Assembly (NCBI RefSeq): GCF_000299935.1
Contig: NZ_AMRL01000007.1
Coordinates: 104,458 to 168,457 of the forward strand
Direction: 5' to 3'
DNA: 64,000 nt
From: Oceanibaculum indicum P24
GTDB taxonomy: Bacteria > Pseudomonadota > Alphaproteobacteria > Oceanibaculales > Oceanibaculaceae
Part shown: positions 16,796-24,550 of the stretch, piece by piece
Layout of the letters: each line of letters starts with the position of its first letter
Numbering within the stretch: position 1 is the stretch's first letter
Program-made: the position numbers and the translations under genes
The notes under the pieces: generated by a model
Told to the model about the DNA's origin: nothing
Databases searched by the model: none
What the model saw: the letters and a program-made list of their open reading frames with translations, nothing else

Positions 16796-17647
16796 ATGGC
16801 GGCATCGCCGAAGACGATGCCCGCCGACAGCCCGGAGACGCGCGCAATTCACGCCAGCGTGGCGGGGGTGACGCGCGTCTTTCCGGCGGTCGGAGGACAG
16901 CCGCCGGTGCATGCGCTGGGGCCACTGGATCTGGACCTGATGCAGGGCGAGTTCTTCTCCGTCGTCGGCCCGTCCGGCTGCGGCAAGTCCACCCTGCTGG
17001 AGGTGCTGGCCGGCCTTTCCGCGCCGACCGAGGGCAGCGTGACCTTCGAGGGCAAGCCGGTTGCCGGGCAGGTGCCGGACGGCGTCGGCGTGGTGTTCCA
17101 GGAAGATGCCAGCTTCCCCTGGCTGACAGTGTGGGACAATGTCGCCTTCGGCCTGCGCCGCGCCGGCTTCGAGGTGGCGGAGATCGCGCGCCGTGTCGAT
17201 TATGCGGTGGGTTTCATGGGGCTGGCGGATTTCGCCCAGGCCTATCCGGCACAGCTGTCAGGCGGTATGCGCCAGCGTGTCTGCATCGCCCGCACGCTGG
17301 TGCTGCAGCCGCGGCTGATTCTGCTGGATGAGCCATTCGGCGCGCTGGACCAGCAGACCCGCCTGCTGATGGGCGACGAGCTGCTGCGGCTGTGGCGGGA
17401 GACCGGCGCGACCGTGCTGCTGATCACCCATGCGCTGGACGAGGCGGCGATGCTGTCCGACCGGGTGGGTGCGATGTCGGCCCGGCCAGGCCGCTTCATC
17501 GAGCAGGTACAGACCGGCTGGCCACGCGAGCGTGACAGCCGCATCGTCTCGGAAGACAGTTTCGGCCGGCTGACCGGCCATCTCTGGTCGCTGCTGCGCG
17601 AGGAATCCATGAAGGCTTCCGGGCACCATGCGGGGCACCGGAAATGA
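16796..17647 (+). CDS. ABC transporter ATP-binding protein (SsuB/TauB type)
   Basis: A 283-residue nucleotide-binding subunit. Walker A GPSGCGKST, Q-loop VVFQEDASFPWLTVWDN, signature LSGGMRQR, Walker B LILLDEPFGALDQQT and the switch His in LLITHALDEA are all present. It energises the importer encoded with 15807, 17644 and 18410. The ATG at 16796 lies 2 bp past the preceding stop; a GTG at 16790 overlapping the stop is an alternative. Confidence 0.92.
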   Translation: MAASPKTMPADSPETRAIHASVAGVTRVFPAVGGQPPVHALGPLDLDLMQGEFFSVVGPSGCGKSTLLEVLAGLSAPTEGSVTFEGKPVAGQVPDGVGVVFQEDASFPWLTVWDNVAFGLRRAGFEVAEIARRVDYAVGFMGLADFAQAYPAQLSGGMRQRVCIARTLVLQPRLILLDEPFGALDQQTRLLMGDELLRLWRETGATVLLITHALDEAAMLSDRVGAMSARPGRFIEQVQTGWPRERDSRIVSEDSFGRLTGHLWSLLREESMKASGHHAGHRK

Positions 17648-18399
17648 GCAAGGTTGGCTGGATCAGGCTGGCCATCGTTGTGGGCGCGGTCGGTCTGCTG
17701 GAAATTCTGTGCCAGACCGGCGTGATCCGTCCGCTGACCATGATCCCGCCCAGCCGCATGGCGGTGGAGCTGTGGAAGCTGGCGGAAAGCGGGAAGTTGG
17801 CGCCGCCAGTGACCAAGACGCTGGGCAATGTGGCCGCCGCCTTCGTGCTGTCGGTCACGCTGGGCTTCGTCGCCGGGCTGCTGATCCACGCGCTGCCGCG
17901 CTTCCGCCGGGCGCTCGATCCGCTGCTGGCCAGCTATTACGCCGTGCCCTTCTTCGTGTTCTACCCGGTGCTGATCGTGATCTTCGGGATGAGCGACCTG
18001 CCGATCATCATCATCGGTTTCCTGTTCGGCGTGGTGGCGATGATCATCAACACGCTGAACGGTCTGGACCGCGTGCCGCCAGTGCTGCTGAAGGTCGGCC
18101 GGATGAGCCGGATGGGGCCGTTGCAGACGGCGCTGCTGATCAAGCTGCCCTCGGCAGCACCCTATCTGTTCACCGGGGTGAAGCTGGCCGTGGCCTATTC
18201 CTTCATCGGCGTCATCGCCTCCGAATTCATCCTGTCCGGAGCCGGCATCGGCTACGACATCGCCTATGCCTATAACAATTTCGACAACCGGACCATGTAC
18301 GCGCTGATGCTGTTCATCCTGACCACGGTGACGGCGGTGAACATGGCGCTCTATATCTGGGAGCAGCGCATGCTGAAGCGCCGCCAGGGTGGAAGATGA
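17644..18399 (+). CDS. ABC transporter permease (SsuC/TauC type)
   Basis: A 251-residue inner-membrane permease with about six membrane segments and the BPD-transport coupling motif around GVVAMIINTLNGLDRVPPVLLKVGRMSRMG. It starts within the last codons of the ATPase gene (4-bp ATGA overlap). It forms the membrane channel together with the second permease at 18410. Confidence 0.9.
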   Translation: MSKVGWIRLAIVVGAVGLLEILCQTGVIRPLTMIPPSRMAVELWKLAESGKLAPPVTKTLGNVAAAFVLSVTLGFVAGLLIHALPRFRRALDPLLASYYAVPFFVFYPVLIVIFGMSDLPIIIIGFLFGVVAMIINTLNGLDRVPPVLLKVGRMSRMGPLQTALLIKLPSAAPYLFTGVKLAVAYSFIGVIASEFILSGAGIGYDIAYAYNNFDNRTMYALMLFILTTVTAVNMALYIWEQRMLKRRQGGR

Positions 18400-18409
18400 G
18401 GGGTGGCCG

Positions 18410-19183
18410 ATGAGCGCTACGGCCCTCGACAAGCCGGCGAATCCGGCGCTGCGGCGCTGGCTGGATTTCTGCCTGCTGATCGCCGGGCTGGTGGTGGTCT
18501 GGTACCTGCTGCATCTGTGGGCCGGCGATGTGGCGCTGACCTCGCCCTATGAGACGGTGACGAAGCTGATCCATCTGTTGGGGCAGGACTGGTTCTGGCC
18601 GCATGTCGGGGAAACCCTGGTGGCGCTGGGCTATTCGCTGATCATCGCCGCGCTGGGCGGGCTGGGGCTGGGTACGCTGCTGGGCATCCACCGGCTGTCC
18701 GGCCAGATCGCCGAGCCGATCCTGGTCGCCCTCTATGCCCTGCCGAAGATCACGCTGTACCCGTTGATCCTGCTGATCTTCGGCCTGGGGCTGCCGGCCA
18801 AGGTGGCGTTCGGCGCCATCCACGGCATCATCCCGGTCACCATCTTCGCGCTGAACGCGGTGCGCAACATCAAGCCGGTATATCTGAAGACCGCGCGCGT
18901 CATGCGCCTGACGCCGCTGCAGGCGATGCGCATCGTCTGGGTGCCCGCCGCCCTGCCGGAGATTGTCTCGGGCCAGCGCATCGGCTTCGCGCTCACCCTG
19001 CTGGGCGTGCTGCTGGGCGAGATGTTCGCCTCGCAGCGCGGGCTCGGCTTCCTGATCATGAACGCGATCGGCCTGAACGATGTGCCGACCATCATGGCGC
19101 TGGCGCTGCTGCTGGCGATCTTCGCGGTGACCGTCAGCTCGATTCTGCTCGCCATCGACCGGCGGCTGCACAGCCGCAGCTGA
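18410..19183 (+). CDS. ABC transporter permease, second subunit
   Basis: A 257-residue permease of the same family, with coupling-helix region VTIFALNAVRNIKPVYLKTARVMRL. It is distinct in sequence from the preceding permease, so the importer uses a heterodimeric membrane domain rather than the homodimer usual for SsuC. The start at 18410 (MSATALDK) lies 10 bp after the upstream stop; seven more codons are possible. The operon ends here. Confidence 0.9.
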   Translation: MSATALDKPANPALRRWLDFCLLIAGLVVVWYLLHLWAGDVALTSPYETVTKLIHLLGQDWFWPHVGETLVALGYSLIIAALGGLGLGTLLGIHRLSGQIAEPILVALYALPKITLYPLILLIFGLGLPAKVAFGAIHGIIPVTIFALNAVRNIKPVYLKTARVMRLTPLQAMRIVWVPAALPEIVSGQRIGFALTLLGVLLGEMFASQRGLGFLIMNAIGLNDVPTIMALALLLAIFAVTVSSILLAIDRRLHSRS

Positions 19184-19581
19184 CCGGTCTGCCTGACTTT
19201 TTATCGAAACGCTGTCCCCCGGATAATCCGGTGGCGGCGCTATGTCACCGAAGTGCAGAATATTCTAATTTCTTGCGCAAGCCATAAATATGTATGCATT
19301 ACTGGTAATAGGGTGTGTTTTTGAGACTTCTTAAAAAGTAAATCAAAATTGAATCTGGGGTTCTCATAGCTAGTCTTTGTTTTGACATGATCGGCATTCT
19401 ATTTTTCAGTGGACAGGCTGTTGAAATCAGAGTTTCACTATAAAAAATCTCCGACTCTTTGATCGGCGATGGCGGCTCTTTCGGGCCTGCCAGCAACAAG
19501 GTGGGAAATCACGGCGGCAAACAGTGGCCTGCTGTCCTGTAGGGGGCACGGCCGGTCTTATTGTTTTCGAAGGAACCGCAC
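19184..19581. other. AT-rich intergenic region without a gene
   Basis: About 400 bp that is clearly more AT-rich than its surroundings. A CCGGAT-A-ATCCGG palindrome (19219-19231) close to the importer stop may be a weak terminator. A TTGACA at 19382-19387 and a TATAAA at 19439-19444 occur but not at promoter spacing. No ORF or structured RNA is recognised. Promoter elements for the metalloprotease gene must lie in the 3' part. Confidence 0.6.
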
Positions 19582-22500
19582 GTGACGACCACCACCGCCG
19601 TTACCGCATCCGGCACCTCCTATATCGATTCCCTGCTGCATGGCCAGAAATGGGACGGCACGACACTCACCTATGCCTTTCCCGACGCTGCGGCCAATGT
19701 CGGCTATTCGATTGACGGCGCCTATTTCACGGCGCTGAGCGGCGCGGAGCAGACCGCCTTCGAGGCCGTGCTCCAGGCCTGGGCCAGGGTTTCCGGCCTC
19801 ACCTTCACGGAGGTGGCTGCCGCCGACGCGGCCACTGCCGATATCTCGGTCTATTGGTATCGCTCGCCGGATAATCTGACGGCCCGTGTCGTCACATTTC
19901 CGGACGGGACGGTCGAGGGCGGTGATATCCAGCTGGGCAGCGGCATCAATGGCGGGGATCTGTCGAGCCCTGGTAGCTATTCCCATTTCATCGCGATGCA
20001 TGAGCTGGGCCATGCGCTGGGGCTGAAGCATCCGCACGAGGTTGAGGGGAGCTTCCCCGCCGACACCGGGATGTCCGTCGAACTGTCGGTGATGAGCTAT
20101 GTCAGCTTCACCGGCGGGTCGGTGAGTAGCTATTCGATTGCCGACGGCAGCTACCCGACCGCGCCGATGCTGAACGACATTGCGGCGATCCAGTATCTCT
20201 ACGGCGTCAACACCAACGCGCTGACCGCCAATCTGGGCGATACCACCTACACCTACGACCCGGGGGCAGCGATCATCTTCCAGGCGCGCTGGGATGGCGG
20301 CGGCTACGATACCTTCAATTTCGCCAGCTATGGGACCGACCTCTCGGTCGATCTGCGGCCCGGCCAGTGGATCGATCTGGGTGGCCAGTACGCGGTGCTG
20401 GATACGGGCGACATCAATGTCACGCCGCTGGGCAACATCGCCATCCCCTATCTGCATGAAGGCAACACTGCCTATCTGATCGAGGCCGCCTATGGCGGCA
20501 GCGGCAACGACCTGATTGTCGGCAACGAGGCCAACAACCTGCTGCGCGGCAATGGGGGCAATGACACGCTGCGCGGCGGGGCCGGCACCGATACGCTGGT
20601 CGGCAGCGCGGGCCAGGACACCTTCGATTTCACCGATGGCGCGGCGAGCAGCAATACGGTCAGCGATTTCACGGCCGACGATACCATCGTGCTGCGTGAT
20701 GCCGTTGTCGGCGGGATCGTGCGTGGCAATGATGGTGCCACATTGGCGCAGGGCGAGGTCTCCTTCGCTTGGAACGGCGTCTATAACGTGCTGTATGTCG
20801 GGCTGGACGCGACGGCGGGCTCCGACCTGCAGATCGTGCTGGCGAACAGCACCGTGTTCGACAATCTGAGCCTGTCCGGCAACACGATTTCCTTCATCGC
20901 CGATACCGTGGCCCCGGAATTTCTGAGCGGCACCGGTCCGGCGGACAATGCTGTCGGCGTCGCGCGCGACGCGACCCCGACCCTGATCTTCAACGAAGAG
21001 GTGTCGGCGGGTACCGGCGAATTCATCATCTACAACGTCACCAACCCGTCGGTGGTCAAGACGATTGCCGCGAACTCCGCCGCCGTTACTGGCTGGGGCA
21101 CCTATCGCCTTACCATAGACATCGATCCGGACGGGCTGACGCCGCTGCCCTATGGCGCGGAGATCGCGATCATGTGGGACGAATCGGCGGTGCGCGACCT
21201 GGCCGGCAATCCGCTGGCGGAGAATACCAGCGAAACGCTGTACAGCTTCATCGCCAATGTCGGGCCGACTGCCACGGCATCGGCGGCGAATGTCGCCCAT
21301 ACGGCGGCGGGTCAGACCAGCTACAGCTTCACCGTAACCTACAGCGATGCCGACGGCACCATCGATGACACCTCCATCGACACGAACGATGTCACCGTCA
21401 CGGCGCCCGACACCAGCACCCTGACGGTGACCGGGGCGGTCTGGAACGGCGACACCAACACCGCGACCTATACGGTGGAAGTGCCCGGCGGCAATGGCTG
21501 GGAGGCGGCGCTGGAAGGCACCTACACCATCGGCCTGGTGGAAGGGGAAGTTACCGACAATCACGGCGATGGCGTTGCCGGCAACGCAAATGCCGACAGC
21601 TTCACCGTGGATCTGACGGTACCGCCGACGCCGGACCCGGGCCCTGGCCCGTCGCTGCCGCCCCCGACCGACACCAGTGTGGGCGGGGTGGACATCGCCA
21701 CGCGCTACAGCACGGATGCCAGCGACCGGCAGATCGAGACCGTCACCATTACCCCAAATGGCACCCAACAGACGACGCAGGGCGTGCCGCTGGCCGGACC
21801 GGCGAGCAATCCGGTGCTGTCCGGCACGCTGCCCTCGACGGTATCGGTCACTGTTACCAGGCCGAGTGCGCCTATCAGCAGCACGGCACTGGTCAACAGT
21901 CTGCTGGCGGAGGTACCGTTCGGCATCGTGCTGCCGGATGACCCTTCACTGCCGGTGCTCGCGGCGCTCAGACCCAATGTGCCGATCACCGCCCGTACCA
22001 TCACCATGACGCCATATGGCACAGACGACCTTCTGGAAGCCATGATCATTGAAGGGTCGCCGGACAGCGGCCAGGCCAGCGGCATCGTGCTGGATGCCCG
22101 CAACCTGCCGTCGGGAGCGCCGATCCAGCTGAACAATGTCGATGTCGCCATCATTTCCGGCGATGTCGTGGTCAGCGGCGGGGCGGGCCCCAGCATCGTG
22201 CTGGGCGATGCCGGCAGCCAGAACATCGTGCTGGGCGAGGGCACTGATTACCTGCATGGCGGTGCGGGCAACGACACCATCGGCTCGGCCACCGGCAGCG
22301 ACACGCTGCTGGGCGGGGAGGGCGATGATTCCGTGTTCGGCGGCATGAATGGCGACAGCATTGAGGGCGGCGAGGGCAACGACATCCTGCGCGGCGGCAA
22401 GGGCCATGACAGCCTGGACGGCGGGGCCGGCGACGATATCCTCTATTCCGGCTTCGGCGATGATACGCTGACCGGCGGCGAGGGGGCAGACCTGTTCGTG

Positions 22501-22740
22501 CTGCGCGGCTTCGATGCGAATTTCGCCGGGGCGGTGCTGAAGGCGACGGTCACCGACTTCGCGCAGGGCACTGATCGCTTCGCCGTGGAGAATGTGTCGG
22601 TGGCCGCGCTGGAAGCGGCCCTTGCGCTGCAAAGTGTGACCGAAGCGGGCGTGGTGATCGAGGTGGCGGGGGCAACCCTCACCTTCATCGGCATTTCCCA
22701 GCTTACCGCTGCCGATATCGACCAGAGCTTCTACGCCTGA
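19582..22740 (+). CDS. Large RTX zinc metalloprotease (serralysin-like, M10 family)
   Basis: A 1052-residue predicted secreted protease. The zinc site HELGHALGLKH is at about residues 140-150 and the Met-turn VMSY at about 171-174, matching serralysin/M10 catalysis. A first short RTX block (about 310-350; GGNDTLRGGAGTDTL) is followed by a Big_5/Ig-like domain (about 445-555), a second beta-sandwich and a Pro-rich linker near 680-695. A second RTX block (about 890-980, six or more GGxGxDxLxG nonapeptides) and a C-terminal tail complete it. There is no Sec signal peptide; RTX proteins leave by type I secretion through a C-terminal signal. GTG at 19582 is chosen because AAGGA lies 8-9 bp upstream; a TTG at 19561 lacks this. 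It is twice the usual serralysin length (about 480). No type I exporter genes lie nearby. Confidence 0.85.
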   Translation: MTTTTAVTASGTSYIDSLLHGQKWDGTTLTYAFPDAAANVGYSIDGAYFTALSGAEQTAFEAVLQAWARVSGLTFTEVAAADAATADISVYWYRSPDNLTARVVTFPDGTVEGGDIQLGSGINGGDLSSPGSYSHFIAMHELGHALGLKHPHEVEGSFPADTGMSVELSVMSYVSFTGGSVSSYSIADGSYPTAPMLNDIAAIQYLYGVNTNALTANLGDTTYTYDPGAAIIFQARWDGGGYDTFNFASYGTDLSVDLRPGQWIDLGGQYAVLDTGDINVTPLGNIAIPYLHEGNTAYLIEAAYGGSGNDLIVGNEANNLLRGNGGNDTLRGGAGTDTLVGSAGQDTFDFTDGAASSNTVSDFTADDTIVLRDAVVGGIVRGNDGATLAQGEVSFAWNGVYNVLYVGLDATAGSDLQIVLANSTVFDNLSLSGNTISFIADTVAPEFLSGTGPADNAVGVARDATPTLIFNEEVSAGTGEFIIYNVTNPSVVKTIAANSAAVTGWGTYRLTIDIDPDGLTPLPYGAEIAIMWDESAVRDLAGNPLAENTSETLYSFIANVGPTATASAANVAHTAAGQTSYSFTVTYSDADGTIDDTSIDTNDVTVTAPDTSTLTVTGAVWNGDTNTATYTVEVPGGNGWEAALEGTYTIGLVEGEVTDNHGDGVAGNANADSFTVDLTVPPTPDPGPGPSLPPPTDTSVGGVDIATRYSTDASDRQIETVTITPNGTQQTTQGVPLAGPASNPVLSGTLPSTVSVTVTRPSAPISSTALVNSLLAEVPFGIVLPDDPSLPVLAALRPNVPITARTITMTPYGTDDLLEAMIIEGSPDSGQASGIVLDARNLPSGAPIQLNNVDVAIISGDVVVSGGAGPSIVLGDAGSQNIVLGEGTDYLHGGAGNDTIGSATGSDTLLGGEGDDSVFGGMNGDSIEGGEGNDILRGGKGHDSLDGGAGDDILYSGFGDDTLTGGEGADLFVLRGFDANFAGAVLKATVTDFAQGTDRFAVENVSVAALEAALALQSVTEAGVVIEVAGATLTFIGISQLTAADIDQSFYA

Positions 22741-22760
22741 GCCTGTTGGTCTGAATGCGC

Positions 22761-22781
22761 GGTTTGTCATGGCGACAAACC
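22761..22781 (+). terminator. Hairpin after the RTX metalloprotease gene
   Basis: GGTTTGTC (22761-22768) pairs perfectly with GACAAACC (22774-22781) around a 5-nt loop, 20 bp past the stop. Only ATTTCC follows, so it is a moderate terminator candidate. Confidence 0.45.
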
Positions 22782-22855
22782 AGCGATTTCCGTCCGGCCG
22801 GATTGCTGGCATCCTTGCGCCCCATTGAAAGACCGTAGGGCCAAGGAGCCTTGCC

Positions 22856-23479
22856 ATGTACACACCCCCTGCCTTCCGCGACGAGGACAAGGACAGCCTC
22901 CTTGCGACCATCCGCGCCGCCCGGCTGGCCAATTTCGTGACCGCCACGGCGGACGGGCCGATGGTCACGCCGCTGCCGCTGTTCTTCGACGGGAGCGAGG
23001 GGGAGCAGGGGGTGATCTACGGCCATCTGGCGAAGGCCAATCCGCAATGGCGCATCCCGCCGGTGGGCGAGGCGGTGGCGGTCTTCATGGGGCCGGACGC
23101 CTATATCACGCCGGCCTGGTATGCCACCAAGCGGGAAACCGGGAAGGTAGTGCCGACCTGGAACTATGTCGCCGTCCACGTGCATGGTCCGGTCGAGTTC
23201 TTCGAGGATGCGGACCGGCTGCTGGACCTCGTCACCCGGCTGACCGACCTGCATGAGGGCGAGCGCGCCGGTCCCTGGGCAGTGTCCGATGCGCCGCCGG
23301 AATTCGTGCAGGCGCAGCTGCGCGGGATCGTCGGCCTGCGCATGCCGGTAACCCGGATCGAGGGCAAGCGCAAGATGAGCCAGAACCGCAACGCGGCCGA
23401 CCGCGCCGGCGTGGCCGCCGGGCTGGCGTCAAGCGACCGGGAGTCCGACCGCGCCATCGCGCCGCTCATCCCGTCCTGA
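22856..23479 (+). CDS. paiB: PaiB-type FMN-binding negative transcriptional regulator
   Basis: A 207-residue protein of the PaiB family (flavin-reductase-like split barrel). Family hallmarks are MYTPPAFRDED at the N-terminus, FVTATADGPMVTPLPLFFD, AKANPQWR, and the long block AYITPAWYATKRETGKVVPTWNY split over residues about 82-105. C-terminal RIEGKRKMSQN is also typical. In Bacillus PaiB represses sporulation and protease genes; in proteobacteria the role is not settled. It is monocistronic with a GGAGCC-type ribosome site. Confidence 0.9.
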   Translation: MYTPPAFRDEDKDSLLATIRAARLANFVTATADGPMVTPLPLFFDGSEGEQGVIYGHLAKANPQWRIPPVGEAVAVFMGPDAYITPAWYATKRETGKVVPTWNYVAVHVHGPVEFFEDADRLLDLVTRLTDLHEGERAGPWAVSDAPPEFVQAQLRGIVGLRMPVTRIEGKRKMSQNRNAADRAGVAAGLASSDRESDRAIAPLIPS

Positions 23480-23579
23480 GCCGCGCAGCCGATATCGTCT
23501 GATGTTCAGGGAAGGTTGGCTGGGGGACCTGGATTTCCAGCCATTTTCCTGTAAGACCTTGACCGATAATAAGAAATTT

Positions 23580-23599
23580 ACAGGCTCTGAAAAGCCTGT
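23580..23599 (-). terminator. Hairpin downstream of the XRE gene
   Basis: ACAGGCT (23580-23586) and AGCCTGT (23593-23599) form a perfect 7-bp stem with a 6-nt loop. Read on the minus strand it is followed by AAATTTCTT. It could terminate the XRE gene that ends at 23701. Confidence 0.35.
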
Positions 23600-23700
23600 G
23601 CAACAGCTATGTGGTCACGGCGGTGACGTTCGCGCATTCTTCGCCGGGCGTCCTCGCCCGCACATCAAACCACGCCATTTCCGGTGAGAAGTGCCCTGAC

Positions 23701-23940
23701 TCAACCAGGGTCCCGGAAACGCACGCCCTCTCCATGGTCGTCCCCGGCCGGCAGGAACTGGATACCGGCCTTTTCAAGGGCATTCACGACGTCATCAAGT
23801 GTACGGGCATAAGGGGTGCGCGCACCCCTCTCAAAATCCGCGAGTGTTTGTTTTGCCACTCCTGCCATGGCGGCCAGCTCGAGCTGGTTAATCCCAAGCA
23901 GGGCGCGCGCGGCCCTGCACTGATATCCGGATATTTTCAT
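23701..23940 (-). CDS. XRE-family helix-turn-helix regulator
   Basis: A 79-residue single-domain protein. The HTH covers residues about 5-58, with CRAARALLGINQLELAAMAG and VAKQTLADFERGARTP as the two key helices, and the domain ends VVNALEKAGIQFLP. Such small Cro/CI-like proteins often control mobile elements or adjacent restriction systems. It is followed by an AT-rich upstream region and the AAA remnant, with the restriction-modification gene 0.6 kb away, so a controller (C-protein) role is possible but unproven. Confidence 0.85.
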   Translation of the reverse strand: MKISGYQCRAARALLGINQLELAAMAGVAKQTLADFERGARTPYARTLDDVVNALEKAGIQFLPAGDDHGEGVRFRDPG

Positions 23941-24013
23941 AATGTTGTATTTTTATATTGACATGATCGCATTGCCAATGGGAGACACAAAATGACCCAG
24001 CTCCAGTTTTTCC

Positions 24014-24496
24014 TCCGTGCGGGCGGCCAACCCGCTTCTGATCGTCGATGAAGTCGAGAAGGCAGCAGCAGCCGACGAAACGGCGGCGTGGTGGATACCC
24101 TGCTGTCGCTTCTCGAGCCGGAGACGAGCCGTAACTGGTTCGATGAGTGTTTGTGTGTTGCCCGTGACGTCAGCCAGGTGAACTGGATTCTGACCGCCAA
24201 CAGCCTTGGCGGGTATTCCCCCAGCGCTGATGAACCGTGTGTCTGTCGTTCCGGTTGCATCCCCGGGAGCACACAATTTCGACGCGATTCTTGCTGGCCT
24301 GAAGGCCGATATTGTCACGGAACTGGGTGTGCAACTGGCGGTCACCCTGGCGTATCGCATCCTCGCAGGGCGCGGGTTTGTCGAGGTAGAGGAGCGAAGC
24401 ATGACGGCGCATGTTCATTGCCTGCCCTGGTTGCTGTGCGCGCGGGTTGTCTCTACGTCGGAGGAGCTGGATGTCGGCATTGACGCAATAGGCTGA
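24014..24496 (+). pseudogene. Frameshifted remnant of a Lon-like AAA ATPase
   Basis: Three consecutive reading frames together make a recognisable AAA+ segment. Frame one (about 24023-24085) gives NPLLIVDEVEKA, a Walker B. Frame two (about 24085-24205) gives VDTLLSLLEPETSRNWFDE and VNWILTANSL, a sensor-1 Asn region. Frame three (24206-24496) gives GIPPALMNRVSVVPVASPG and DAILAGLKADI. Two frameshifts break the frame and the Walker A half is absent, so this is a decayed fragment. The pattern resembles AAA ATPases of the Lon/ClpX neighbourhood found in alphaproteobacteria. It borders the restriction-modification gene and marks a disrupted island edge. Confidence 0.65.
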
Positions 24497-24550
24497 GAAG
24501 CGGGGAGGGGTGCCGGTTTGGAACCGATAGAGCCGTCAGATATCCGGCCG

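Noticed and set aside
19558..21768. Minus-strand 736-codon ORF opposite the RTX metalloprotease
   Set aside because: Antisense of a coding strand with strong third-position GC; composed of Arg/Gly/Ile low-complexity without motifs, whereas the plus strand has HExxHxxGxxH and RTX repeats.
19382..23969. Shared TTGACATGATCG at 19382 and 23958 as a common regulatory motif
   Set aside because: A 12-base match between two sites is expected by chance many times in a 64-kb window, and neither has a -10 box at normal spacing.
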